This document shows, piece after piece, positions 1 to 12,005 of a stretch of DNA of 64,000 bases. The translations under genes and the position numbers were made by a program. The notes beneath the pieces were generated by a model. That model ran no database searches, had not been told where the DNA came from, and worked only from the letters and a program-made list of their open reading frames with translations. The DNA is from Galbula dea (taxonomy: Eukaryota; Chordata; Aves; Piciformes; Galbulidae), in contig VWZX01006702.1 of assembly GCA_013399015.1 (NCBI GenBank), positions 1,864,462-1,928,461 of the forward strand, given 5' to 3'. Each line of letters opens with the position of its first letter. Position 1 is the first letter of the stretch.

Positions 1-1557
1 AAAAAAAAAAGACAACCAACCAAAAACCCTAACAACCCCAAATGGTACCAAGAGAACAAACAATTACTTAAAGTTCTCCTGTTTGGTGAAGTAGTAAAAT
101 GCTCTGAGCTATAATAATTAGAAGATAACAAAACTCCAGAAAACACAGAATTTTCTTAAGCTATGGAAACACGAAACCAAAATCCCAACACAAGTGCAAA
201 TAACAGTTTGCTTCTACCAGATAGCATATAAACTGATTGTTAGGGCATACACTGTAAACGCTACACTGACCATGAAAATCCCAATATTACTTTTACAGAT
301 TGGAAAAACACAAAGGCCAAAAACAACACCAATAACTCAAATAAAAACTCATGCTTATGTTTACATAAAAGTTTGATGAGTATAATATATTCATCACACT
401 CCCACAATTATTCCCCGAATATACTATAAATATTATTTTGGCAATGTAATTATAGTTTTTACTTTAACAGTGGCAGCAAAGTACTGGCACCAAGCCCCCA
501 CACAAAAAGCCTACACAGACAAAGCAAAGATCACACATGGAAACTGGCAACTCTTAAGATCAGGGCTGTCCCTTATTTATGTGGCTAAAAAAAAAAAAAT
601 CTGTCAAAATTAGCATCTGGTTTGTTTAAGCTGTAAAACTAAGTCATTTAATTATGCTAGCAGTTAGCAAAAGGAAACCCCAAGTACAAAAACAAATGGA
701 AGTGCAGATTTTAACTTCGCTTTTCTCTCAAGCAACTGAGGCACGTTCCTTTCATGGTGCTTTTTGGGAATTAAGTCCATGGACCACAAGTCCATTCAGG
801 AATCACTCTCTCCCTTGAAATAAAAGCTAACCTGACTATGAACTTTAAGTGACGATTGTCATCTGCTCCAAGTTTGTTATTCTGCATGACAACTCAAATG
901 GTTCAAGCTTTATAACCACTTTTTCATTCCACGTAAATTAGCATGTAACATACGAATAGTACAACAAATCTGCAGCATAATAATTCACAGTATTTGTTGA
1001 CAAAAAAAGAAAATAAACCAACATCTCCAACAAAACCAAAACAGTATGCCTTAGCCTCCAGAGACAAACATAGAGGGCACTGATGTGAGAAAAGAGAAAG
1101 GATTACCTTTCATTCCTTAGTCCTGTTGGATAAATTTAGCAGCCACTGTGTTTGAGACTCCAGGATACAATTTAAAAGTCACATCTTCTCCACTCACAAT
1201 CACATTAAGAGACAAACTCCTTTGGTCAATATTAGTCTTCATTAACAAATATTTAGGTTGCACACTTGACCACTCTGTTTCTCCTTTCTGTTAATTTAAA
1301 ACACAGTGCTGAATAACCAGTCATTGCAAATGGTATGGAACAGGAAAAAAAAAAGGTCAAACATAGGCCATATATAGACTCTAATGCCCGTAAGTAAGCC
1401 CTAAACACAAAGGTTCCACTCAGATGCATTCTGAATAGGTCTGAGTATTTACTTCTAGCTCATTCTCCTATTGTCAAGACACAATCTTTTTAATGGAACC
1501 AAAAGTAACAGTGCTGCTGTTGCCACTGCCTTCTAAGGGAAGAAAATAAACAGAACC

Positions 1558-2018
1558 TAGAATCGTTTGGGTTAGGAAAGACCTTTAAGATCGTCCAGTC
1601 CAATGCAGCACTGGCAAGTCCACCATTCAACCTATCCCTGAGCACCACATCTACACGTCTTTTAAAGTGACTTCACCACTTCTGCCTGTTCTAACGCTTG
1701 ACAACCCTTTTGGTGAAAAGATTTCTCTTAATATCCAATATAAATCTTCCCTGGCATAACTTGAGGCCATTTCCTCTTGTCCTATCCCTTGTTACTCGGG
1801 AGAAGAGACCTACGCCCACCTCGCTCCAACCTCCTTTCGGGTAGTTGTAGAGAGAGATAAAAGCCTCCCTTCTGCCTCTTTTTCTCCAGACTAAAGAACC
1901 CCCGTTCCCTCAGCTGCTCCTCAATAAGTCTTGTTCTCTTGACTCTTCACCAGCATGTTGTTCTTCTTCAGAAACACTCCAGCACCTCAGTATCTGTCTT
2001 GCAAAACTGAACACGGAT
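1558..2018 (-). mobile_element. CR1 LINE fragment (3' part), inverted
   Basis: On the plus strand it starts with AATCGTTTGGGTT and GACCTTTAAGATCGTCCAGTCC, the reverse complement of the CR1 3' region. It runs through the segment that encodes the end of ORF2 (the part around CCTCGCTCCAACCTCC) to ACTCCAGCACCTCAGTATC and AAAACTGAACACGG. It is a 5'-truncated relic, same orientation as ATXN10, inside its intron 3. Confidence 0.9.
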
Positions 2019-3103
2019 AAATAAATGTTGACAAGAATTAAGAAATGGTTAAGGATACACAGCTGCTCATTCAAAACAGAATAAAGGAAAAAAAATCAAC
2101 TGTGTGTTGTTTGGCAGGTTTGAGAATGTCATGTTCCTCTGTTTTTCCATACCCTCAAAATTAGCCAGTCTTAAGTATTCCAGTGCAATTTCAATTTGCA
2201 AATGGTTGAGCGCAGAACTAGGAACAGGTCAGAGCAAAGAAAGATCTCGTGTTTTGTTTCACTGAGTGACAATAGAACTGAAAGGTTCATTTCTCATAGC
2301 CTCTCTTGTGGAAGCAGAAATAACCTTAATCACTTAACTGGTATTCACTCATTTTTGTTTTCAGGAATACTTTTGCAAACATAACTCAAAGCTTCCCGTT
2401 TTACTCAGATTCTTCTTCAGGAAAACAAGTATGATTACACATCTCCTTTTCTGTAAACCCTTGAAAAAGACTTTGAATTAACAACATTTTAGAATGGATA
2501 AGCTATGCAATGCAGCTGCTGGGAATTTCTGATCTCCTTTTCCACCATTTGTTTTCAGGGATCTCTTGTAACAAAATGCCAGCATGATTTCCTAGTACTA
2601 CATGAGCTCCTACAGCTTGTAATTCCACGGCTTCTTAAACACAGCATGCCTTCACCTTCAAGAGTTTACAAAGACATGCAGTATCCTTCTTTGCTCAGTT
2701 GTGTGATATTCTCCTTCTGCAGATCTAAGGAGAAAATTTTTGTTTTGTTACTTCAAAGATAGTTGAATGCTTCCTTCCCATGCAGCTTTTACAAGAAATA
2801 GTATCTCTGGAAGCTATATATAGCGTAGATTCCTCTTATTTTTGAGGCACTGCACTTGTGCTTCTTTTTTTTAACTCTACGAAGGAGAGATGTTGAGTTT
2901 ATTTCTAGGGAGTTCTGAATTCCAAGGTTACTTATTGCCATTTCTTCTGCAGAGTACTTGTCTACCACACTGACAGATTAATAAGTACTTTCCAAAGCAC
3001 TTTCAAGAGACGTGATAGCTGACCAAGTCAAAATCAGTTTTAGCACTTAAAGAACACTGACTGAAGTTGAACTCAAGTTATTATTAAGGCTCCTGGAAAG
3101 TAG

Positions 3104-3202
3104 AGGGGGAAAAAAAGAAAAACAAAAAACCCCACAAACAAAAAAAACCCACCACCACCACCAAAAACTGAAAAAAGACAAACAAAGAACAAACCACAAA
3201 AG
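3104..3202. repeat. A-rich / (CCA)n simple repeat
   Basis: A-rich run with CCACCACCACCACC in the middle. Confidence 0.85.
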
Positions 3203-4442
3203 CACTGTAAAAGTTTCAGATTCATTGAGGTTGTCTTTATGTGAACAGGATCACAGATTTTTTTTTTCCTCTTCTGCTCAAAGCAAGAAACATTTCTCTG
3301 TAGCTCCTTGTAAGTACATGGCGTTTGGAGTATTTGAAAAATGTTTAAAACAAGATATTCTGTATTTCCCATACATCTTCCCTCAAGAAAGTGGTGTGAA
3401 CAGGTGTTAGACATATAATATTCATGTCACTGAACATCCTACCAGAAAATGCTGAAGTTACTAGATAGAGTCATCTTTCATCACTGGTTTTAAAGGAATG
3501 TGCTAAGTTCTGTTCTGAACAGAGTATCCATAAGCAGCTTAACTACACCTGAACACTTTGCAGAACATTGGAAGTAGAGTCAAATTCCTCTTCAAGGACT
3601 CAAGTTTATCATCCACTATAATTTACCCAACGCTTTTGGACCTCGTAACACAGAGCAGCGAACGACCCAAACCTCTGCATAACAGCTAGCACATCTGGAC
3701 TCTGATACTGACAGAGATCTCCAAGCGTAACCATGACATTCTCCTATTAACACATTTTTATGCCACTTACCCAACTCCTAAAAACCTAAGGGGCATGGCA
3801 TCAGCACAGCATAACAATAGCCACGCTACTTGGTTTAAAGCTAGCTGGAGTATCACCAGCAGCCTGGATCTGAGGCATGCTAGCATGATGCTCAGAGCAC
3901 CTCTCCAGCACACAAACAGCACAGTATTGCTCTGCAGTTCTGCTCAGGAAGGACAAATCAGCTCGTTCAGAGAACCTGCACAACAAATTGTTCCACACAG
4001 GGCAGCTACCAGGCATTCAATACTTCTTCATCCTACAGGAGAGAGGTATTTTGGCAGATAAATACTTTTCAAGCAATTATGTTGGAATTCAAAGCACATT
4101 CTTCAACATTGTTAATATTTTGAAGCAGTGAAAGGTTTGAGAAGGTCTATTTACAAACAAAGAGATTAAAGCTCCTTCTGTCCAGGATGGGGTGGGGAAG
4201 AAATCAATGAAAGGATCAAACGGGACACAACCTGAACATAAGCTTGCTTCAAAAGAGGCACGCCCTCACTGCAATTTATTAGGGAGAAATAAAGCAATTA
4301 ATTTTTTCCAGATTTCAAAGATGAATCCTAAATTCAAATATCACACCCTGGAATCTGAAGATCCATCTTCTTGACAAACCTCAGGGTACCTTCCCAAATG
4401 TCTGCTAGATTCTGCTGGAAAGCTTAAGATGTGCCACAGGGG

Positions 4443-4512
4443 AAAAAAAAACCAACCAACCAACCAAAAAAACCAGCCACCAACACACAAACCCACCAAA
4501 AGCAACACCCCC
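4443..4512. repeat. (CCAA)n / A-rich simple repeat
   Basis: Nine A, then four CCAA units, then A/C-rich sequence. Confidence 0.85.
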
Positions 4513-6371
4513 CAATCAAACCAAGACACATGCTATGAAGTGAAAGAGATTTTCTACTTGGACTTCTGACAAGGATATTTCCTATGCCTGCTGCAATCCC
4601 TAACATACTGAACTACTTCTCAGCTCTTAAGTGATCTGAGTCTGCTTTAAGTTCAGTTAGAGTTCATCTGGCAGCTTCATCAGCCTGTTCCTCTGGCAAG
4701 TGTTCTTGGTACCCATAACAGAAAATAAAAAAGCTTGCTATGATGAGGATTTTTTTTTAATGAAAAAAAATAACTAAACCAAAAGGGATGTAGAGGGTAC
4801 TATGAAAATTGCATTAAATCTACATTCTACAAAGATTATTTCTTTTCCCTAAGGCTCAAAGTAAAAATTTAAGAATCTTACTTATTTGTTGGAAGACTCT
4901 GGTCTCACATCAGTTAATGAAGAAATGCAACAGACTTTCTTGCATGCAGCATTTCCACATGAGCAGCTACAGTTTCTGCATCTTCATTCCCTATTCAAAT
5001 TCATTCTGAACTGGGAAGAGAAGCATAGGATTTATCTTCTGTCTTCCCACCAGGAATATTCAAGCTCTGTGATCTAAAAGGTTAAGTATATCCTCAATCA
5101 CCCACTTCCCAGACTTTTCGCACATGTACTTTTAAGAACACTGAGGTGAAGTTTAGTTTTCAGATAGTGTCCAAGAAATGTACAATTTGAATTTCTTTCC
5201 AGCTGACTGGGAAGTTCTATCTCTCGCAGAGAGGAAGAGGGAGGACTGCTGGAGTAGTAAGAAAAGGGAGGGCGTCTACAAGTATGTGTGACTTATCTGA
5301 CACAAGTCAGTCTTGATGTGCCCAGAAAAAGGGCTACAAATTGCTAAAACACTTGTTAAACGTCATTGCCATCAAGCCCCTGCACTTACCTAGCTGTTGG
5401 CTTTCACTGTGCAACTCCTCCTCTCCGTACTACAGAATATGAATTGCTCAAGGTAAATAGTAAATCACTCCAATGTACTGTAAGCAATTACAAGAAGAGA
5501 AGCTAGACTAAGTTACCAACTAAAACTAACTCAAGAAGTATGAAGGGAGGAAGAGTGGGGACAAACAGCTATCTGTAGCAACACAACATGGGAATGGCCT
5601 AAAAATGTTCTTTTACTATATACATATTAGAAAGAAGAGGACTCTCACAGGGCTGGCTGGCTTACAGGAGGGCTTGGACAATCTTTAGATGCCGTATGTA
5701 TGAATTAACTAGTTATTTTTAAACCTATCTGGAGCTTTAAAGAGCTATTCCAGGACAGACTCACCTTCAGGCTTTCTGGCCCACTGCCTTAGTGGCATAT
5801 CATGTACTCAAAACAAGAGCTTTTTCCACAGCCAGCTGGGACAAGTACATTACAAGCATACAGGAATTTAGCTAACGTTTTATAGCATTAAAAAAACCCA
5901 CCACCCAAATCCATATGCTGAAAACTTGCAGTAGAGTTCTTTCAGTAAATATATTGAAGTGAGGAGTCAAATTAGCCATGTGGAGAAGACGCAAAGGAGT
6001 CTGGATTTAACCGAGTGAATCTTCACAACAGTTTTTAATCACACCGCTTCACCCAGCACCTCCTTTTTTGCTGCTTTGATCACTAATCTATTGTTAGAAC
6101 AGGCAGTTCATTCCCTCCCTTAGTACCAGCACACCACTTACAGCAGTGGCCAGAGAACATATACTTTATTTTAGCTCCAGTTTTATCCCTTAGGAATTGT
6201 ACTACACTGAACTTCCCTACAAAAATTACCACACTGCTCAGACCTACCAGCCTTAACAGTTACCAATGGATAAAAGAGTGAAAACGCACCACAGATCAGG
6301 TTAAACTGATTTTTCAGTCTGCATAAAGAATATTCAAATCTCTCTTCTTTGTAAACACACTAAAACTGGAA

Positions 6372-6828
6372 CTTCAAATTTATTTAGCCTACAATGATCT
6401 GCTCCAGGAATTTTTCACAGGGACACAAACAGACACATTATTTAGTGTTGTTCACTCTGCAACATGGCATCACCTCTTTGCTACTGTATTTTGTTGCTGT
6501 GGAAACAATCATCATCATGGCTAGGCTTTGTGAACGAAGATTTGTGATGGGCTCTACCCACATTTGTTGCAAGCGCATTGCTGGCTAAAAAGGCCAATAC
6601 GAGATAGGCACCAGCAGTTGCAAAAGGAACAGCAGAAAGACTCCTTAGATGGTGTGTTCTGCAAGGCACGATTCTTTCTTTCTGCGTTGTCTTTTCTCCT
6701 CAAGGGTTATCCTGCGTGCTTTCTCAAAAGCATCCGCAGCGTTATAGATGGTGTGTCTCCAGGCCTCCCGCTTGGTTTTGCTTTTGGCTTGAAGGCCAGA
6801 GTAGACCAGTATGAGGGTATTTAATGTA
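6372..6828 (-). CDS. candidate terminal exon, Lys/Arg-rich C-terminus, unrecognised
   Basis: Between 6828 and 6645 the minus strand has an open frame of 60 codons ending in TAA (6647-6645). It has no initiating Met, so it only makes sense as a spliced exon. It is hydrophobic at first (LILVY), then strongly basic (QAKSKTKREAWRHTIY, then FEKARR, then EEKRQRRKKE). Possible acceptors are CCTTAAAG|T at 6828 (phase fits exon 2 of ATXN10) and GGCCTTCAAG|CC at 6787 (phase fits exon 3); neither is strong. An AATAAA lies at 6379-6384 with a GTGTGTTT-type downstream element at about 6353-6360. Local CpG content is higher than in the neighbourhood, as in coding DNA or a young retrocopy. I do not recognise the protein. 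It could be an alternative ATXN10 3' end, a nested gene, a retrocopy fragment, or chance. The outer boundary is approximate. Confidence 0.3.
6379..6384 (-). terminator. AATAAA poly(A) signal of the candidate terminal exon
   Basis: AATAAA on the minus strand about 260 bases after the TAA of the candidate exon, with a GU-rich GTGTGTTT about 20-30 bases further on. The arrangement is right for cleavage and polyadenylation, but single signals like this are frequent by chance. Confidence 0.3.
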
Positions 6829-8093
6829 CTTTAAGGATATAAACAAGCACAGAAAGACCATCAAACCCAAGCAGTCATTTAAGGTAGGAAAGAGTACATA
6901 TCCAAATGAACAACTTGAAATATTCCACTTAACACCTGATTATCTGCTAAAACAAGATATACATGCTACTCTAGCCCTGTGACCTAATTTCCTACATGAA
7001 ATATGATAATCATGAAACAGAAATATAAAAGAACCAGTTAATAAACACTGTAACATTTACTAATTTCATGGGTTTCTTTTGTTTCAACCATGCCACCAAG
7101 TCCAATTTAGCAATTTGCCTCGCTTTTGAAAGTATGACTAATAATCCACAGTTGAAAGTAACTGTTACATTTTGAGGTATGCCCTGAAGAAGCTGCTGGT
7201 GCTCTAGGCACTGGCTTAATTTGCACTTAGGACAGAGCTCATCAGATCACTCAGCCTGGAATTAGGAACACTTGCTTGTTTAGAAATTTTTTTGTTGTAC
7301 TAACACAGAATACCTAAGCTATGCTCATCACCGATGTTTCTCAATAAGATCAATACTACCTGGAGTATCAAACAAAACACCTATCCTGGGTCAATATATC
7401 GAATTTTAGTTACAAATCCAAATCACCTGTTGAACAGCTCTGTAGAGTAATAGTCACAAAACACATTTTACTGAAATACTGTTAAAAACTTTCTGGTCAT
7501 TTTCAGTGGCAATCCTCTGGCTAAGAAAAGGAGTCTCAAGCAATTACCGGATTCAATCCCCTCCATTCTTTTCTGCTGAGTAACATCCACTGCTGCTGCT
7601 TCAGACCCCAGCAGCAGAACAGCACACAGGTGTATCATAAACCCACCAAGGAGGGGTCAGCCGCCACAAGACAGAAGGCAAAACCTCAGGCCATGCACAT
7701 ACTGGTCAGGGGCTACATCCTGCTCACTCTGCTGCAGATGCCGGGAGGCACCACTGAAAGGTGGTGTTCTCACACTGCAATTCCTGATGCTTGGAATAAG
7801 ATGAAGATGGGAAGTCCACTTCCCTAGGACAGCCTTTTAAGCCTACTGCTGTCAAGGACCTCAGCAGGGACAACGTCCAGCTGGACAAAACGAGCATTTC
7901 AGTTCCCATTGCTTTTCCTTTTCTCTTACTGTTCTGGGAAGGGGTTCACAACTGTGGGGTAGGACATTCTCGCCCTCCATGCCTTTTCACAGTCCTCCCT
8001 GTTCAACCTTGTGACACAGCTTGAAAGTCACTCCAGTGTCTATGAATTCCTCCTCTTTACGGTTATTGAGTAAGCTCTCATTTTGCCATCCAC

Positions 8094-8107
8094 GGGGGGG
8101 GGGGGGG
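8094..8107. repeat. 14-base poly(G)
   Basis: Uninterrupted G run in ATXN10 intron 3; reads as poly(C) in the transcript. Confidence 0.9.
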
Positions 8108-9245
8108 TTAGTTCTGGTCCTCCCACACTGAAGGGATGTGACTAGCATCACTGACCCTTCCTCAGAAGGAGGATTCCAGCTAACGGGTGAAGGAGTCACC
8201 GTTGCTTAAGCATAATACCAGCACATGCCTGAAAGGCTTCATTTTGAGCCAAATACAGCAGCAAAAGGGAAAACAGTATTCTGGACTTCACTGCTCTTTC
8301 CCAGCTTCATAAAGGTGTTTGAGGGAAAGCTACTGTATGATAGTAGCTTCACTCACTCTCACAAAATGATAGAAAAGCAGCTACAGGAACCCAGTAAAAA
8401 AAAAAAACCCTCATCCAAGTAATGGAAGTGAAAAGAAATGAAAACAGCAAGAAAAAACAACTGTTCCCTATTCTCACCAACCACAGAAGGTAAAGACTAG
8501 TGTCCAGTAGCCTTTATCAAGCTCCACATGCACATACAGTAAAATTAAGATTGTGAAGAGAATTACTGAAAATGCCTTAAACTCCAGTGAAATGAGTATG
8601 GGTGAAATTGGTAACAATAACTGCCGTTAAGAAGGAAGGAAGGACCCTATAGTCAGATTTTCTCTTTACTGCACAAAAACCTCAAACACTCATCCATTAA
8701 GGAAATGTGAACACTGCTCAAAACAGTACTTAGTTCTTGGCAGGTATTACCCTGACTGGCCAGCAACGAAGGTACAGAAATGAAAGTTAAAAAGAAATAA
8801 GGAAAGTCACAGCTAAAATTGTTTCCTGGAATCAGATAAATTATTTCATGCGTCATCAAAGTAATATTTCTTCATTTCACTGTTTGCAGATCAAATAAAA
8901 AGACACCAAAACAGCAGAACATATTCTGAATGGAGGTACTACAAGGACATTTTCCTCTTTGCAGTTCAAATATCCTGCTTAATTTTAAAGAAGTTTCCAC
9001 ATATCTTTTCTTTAACAATCCACAGGGAACAGCTGAGGGAAAATACAATTGGACTAGACTCGAGGCTGAGATTTTTTTCAAGCAATAGTTAAAAGAAGGC
9101 CCCTCCAGTTCTTAACTGCAATTCAAAAAACAAGTAAGCTCTTCGGAAAAAAAAAAAATCAGTAAGGTGACATCATATCACTATAAGACCTCTCATGTAA
9201 AAAAAATATAGTGCAGGCTATATTTAACAAAATTCACAGTCTTAC

Positions 9246-9325
9246 CAGTCAACAGCAATTCTTTGTGTTGCATCCCATGAAGCAATTTGAGTAGCTGGAC
9301 AGAGGTAGAGATGAGACCCAGGTTC
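9246..9325 (-). CDS. ATXN10: ataxin-10, coding exon 3
   Basis: Short internal exon of 80 bp. The acceptor is AATAATAG|G and the donor is ACTG|GTAAG. One base completes the Arg codon left open by exon 2. The 26 codons that follow start with Asn-Leu and end KELLLT, paralleling the human segment that begins NLDTIG and ends ESLLTA. One base (G) carries over to exon 4. It is too short to stand out as an open reading frame; I found it by continuing the gene in phase from exon 2. Similarity to human is moderate in the middle but the ends and exon phases fit. Exon 4, expected to start with the conserved FRCGLQFLGN-type motif, was not found in 1-9245 and presumably lies beyond the left edge. Confidence 0.9.
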
Positions 9326-10313
9326 CTATTATTAAATTAAAAAAAAAAAAAATCACTTGATAGGAAATACACTTAAATACACAGTGAAAAAGCTTTTCAC
9401 TGAAGTTAACAGCAAGTCTTTAACAACTTCAGAAACTCTGAAATAAAAAGCAGTTTCTCCTACTTAACTGTGCCTGATGATCAGTAGCCACACTACTACC
9501 ATGAGAAGCAAACCAAACAGGTTTACTGCATCAGTTTGTACAGTAACAGTTTTGGACAAAGTATATTCAGAGCTAAGTACCTTTTCCTCTCTTTTTGCTG
9601 TTCTTCTAAATTTGATGTTAAAAAAATAGTAGATTATTCATGTAATTTCAACAGCTTTATTTGTGTGAAAACATACACAATCAGAGCATGTTTTTCTTCA
9701 GCATCAGCCTGGATATCCAAGTGGAATTCTAAAGGAATTCAGATATCCATAACCAGGTTGTATTCATCACATTACTGAAAAGAGCAAACCCAGCAACTCC
9801 TAGCCGAGCAATTCTCTTCTCCTCATTCTGTTAACATGAGTAACTGTGGAGCTACAGAAAGCTACAATAAGGAACTCAGCCTGGCTGAACATCGACACAG
9901 CAAAAATTTATAAACAAGCATATAAATTGTATCAGATCACTTCCTTGACCCACAACATACTCATGAGCGCTAGCACTGCCAGGAACACAGAAGGTCAGAG
10001 CCTGAACTTAGATTTACTTTATTCTAAAACTAATGCCTTCTACAAAAAGTACTACAACTTTCATGGCATTAACAAAATTCCACAACAGCAGAGAAGTTAT
10101 GACTTATCCCATGCCCAAATGGTATTTAGTTTCACAGAAGAAATTTGACAAGTCCCAAGAAAATATATTTTAAGACTGTACTCCACAACAGTTCTCCACG
10201 ATCTAACAAACTGGTAACAGGTTTTGGAGGTTTGTTTTAGTTTTTTGTTTGGATTTTTTTCTTGTTGTTAGTTGGGTTTGGATTCCGGTGGGGAGATGGT
10301 TGTTGTTATTTCT

Positions 10314-10367
<54 letters not shown>

Positions 10368-11026
10368 AAAAACAAAAACAAAAAAACACAAAAAAACCAC
10401 AAAAACAAAACCAACAAAAAAACCCCCCAAACAGCAGGTAGACCAGCAGGTTTTCAGTAACAACAGTTGATTATATCCCAAGCATCCCCTCAATGTTGCA
10501 ACAGATGCAGGTTAAAAATGAGAGGCTAAAACTTAAGGCAGTAGAGTGACTTCTTATTATCCATTAATAGCAGCTGACCTGTACGTGTTTCAGGGTTGAT
10601 ATGCACAATTCTATGCACTATACTTTGCCATGAGTGCCAAAGATGTCTAAATGTACCTTAAAAAAAACCCACACTATCCTGAAACTGACAATTACGGCTA
10701 CTTACTTATTCATTATGTGACTCAAAAGAAGAAAAAAAAAAAGGATAGTTCTACAGTCAAACTTCCAAAAGGCTTATATCATTTTCATAAGCAGCTCATA
10801 CTAAAAGCACAAACACTTTGTTCTATTATTCAGCAGCGCTATGAACTCTGACCTACAAATAGGTTAGATTCTTTCTTGTCTCTTGCATACCTCACTTCAA
10901 GTGATTGCATCAATCAGGAAATACCAGTTAATAAATCAACTAACACAGCAATGTAAAATAATCTCTATATAAAGCCACACAAACATCAGAAAGTTGTATT
11001 TTTTGTATGGGTTAAAATAACTATAC
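9326..11026 (-). other. ATXN10: ATXN10 intron 2
   Basis: Runs from the GTATAG donor of exon 2 to the AATAATAG acceptor of exon 3, about 1.7 kb. On the plus strand it holds a T-rich stretch followed by a 48-base A run (about 10219-10435). A plus-strand frame of 100 codons at 9846-10148 shows no family resemblance and is taken as chance. Confidence 0.85.
10219..10435. repeat. T-rich stretch followed by 48-base poly(A) and (A)nC sequence
   Basis: On the plus strand, T-rich DNA (about 10219-10268) is followed after about 50 bases by 48 consecutive A (10319-10366) and then A5C-type repeats to about 10435. In the ATXN10 transcript this reads as a long poly(U). The run length is probably variable and error-prone in assembly. 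Confidence 0.9.
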
Positions 11027-11218
11027 CTCATGACGTGTTGATTCTTGGCACACTCAACACAGGCATTCCTCAGACATCTGAAACACTCTGCTATAAGCAG
11101 CAGGCAGGTGTCTAGATCTACCAGGTCACAGGAGTCCTTATAGGCCTGCTCAATTTCACTTGAGGCACTCATCAGTATTGCCAGGAGATCACGAAATATG
11201 CTTTCTTTTGCCATTTCT
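11027..11218 (-). CDS. ATXN10: ataxin-10, coding exon 2
   Basis: Internal exon of 192 bp. The acceptor is TTTATTTATTTCAG|AG and the donor is CATGAG|GTATAG. It supplies the third base of an Arg codon, 63 full codons, and two bases (AG) of the next Arg. The translation contains AECFRCLRNACVECAKNQ, which is nearly the same as the human ataxin-10 stretch TECFRCLRNACIECSVNQ and is the best diagnostic motif in the gene. The preceding IFRDLLAIL matches human IFQRVLDIL. This segment begins the helical armadillo-like fold. Phase agrees with exon 1 upstream (3.6-kb intron) and exon 3 downstream (1.7-kb intron). A CR1 relic ends about 120 bp upstream of the acceptor. No frameshift or stop is present. 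Confidence 0.96.
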
Positions 11219-11337
11219 CTGAAATAAATAAATTTGTAGTGAACAAAAAAATGCACTGCTATCAAAAAGCTTATATTATGACAATTAGAGTTCTGGCTGT
11301 AAACTCGAAGATGTTTCCGCAACAACTGAATCACCAA

Positions 11338-11775
11338 AATCACAGAAACACAACTAGGGGTTGGAAGGGACCTCTGGAGAACATCTAGTCCAACCCCCAC
11401 CCTGTGGGAGCAACTTCACCTAGAGCATGTTGCACAGGATGGTGTCCAGGCAGGTTTGGAATGTCTCCACAGACAGACTCCACCACCTCCCTGGGCAGCC
11501 TGGTCCAATGCTCCAACACTCACTCTCAAAGTAAAGAAGTTCCTCCTTATGTTTAGATGGAACTTCCCATGTTTGTGCCTGTTACCTCTTGTCTTGTCTG
11601 GGCACCACTGAAAAAAAAACCCTGCCCCATCCTCCTGACACTCACCCATTAAATATTGATAAGCATTGACAAGATCCCACCTTGGTCTTCCCTTCTCTAG
11701 GGTAACCAGCCCCAGCTCTCTCAGCCCTTCCTCGTAAGAGAGATGTTCTACATTTACATCCATAGCATACAAGGC
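11338..11775 (-). mobile_element. CR1 LINE fragment (3' part), inverted
   Basis: Contains GGGGTTGGAAGGGACCTCTGGAGAACATCTAGTCCAACCCC in pieces typical of CR1 3' ends, followed by the CACCTCCCTGGGCAGCC segment and the end of ORF2. A minus-strand open frame (11416-11772) is a relic of the CR1 ORF2 tail, not a host gene. It lies in the sense orientation 120 bp upstream of the ATXN10 exon 2 acceptor. Confidence 0.9.
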
Positions 11776-12005
11776 CTTTCAGGCAGAAAGAGCAAAATAT
11801 ATGCACACAATCACCCCACCAGCTTTTTCAGAAAAGAGCCTGTGAGACAGTTCTGTTGCCTTAGTATTCCTCCCAGCTTTCCAACAGCTCTTTGGAATCC
11901 TAATGGGCAAAAATGTCTCCCTAATGCATATAAGCCAGCCTGATTATACATGACACTGCATGTTGTTTTTTAAAAACAAGAATTCAATTAATGAACACAA
12001 TTTAG

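Larger units (their letters stand above)
1..9245 (-). other. ATXN10: ATXN10 intron 3 (5' part; continues past window edge)
   Basis: Begins at the GTAAG donor of exon 3 and runs off the left edge. It is AT-rich and carries no recognised ATXN10 exon. It contains a CR1 relic (1558-2018), A/C-rich simple repeats (3104-3202, 4443-4512), a 14-base G run (8094-8107) and a candidate alternative terminal exon (about 6380-6828). I see nothing else supportable; open frames of 60-113 codons here are not coding-like. Confidence 0.75.

Noticed and set aside
8653..8859. Minus-strand frame considered as ATXN10 exon 4
   Set aside because: Lacks the conserved FRCGLQFLGN-type start and suitable splice sites.
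9846..10148. 100-codon plus-strand frame in ATXN10 intron 2
   Set aside because: Composition follows the local A-rich sequence; no domain, no splice sites that would explain it.
10272..10460. Frame encoding a poly-lysine tract
   Set aside because: Translation of a poly(A) simple repeat.
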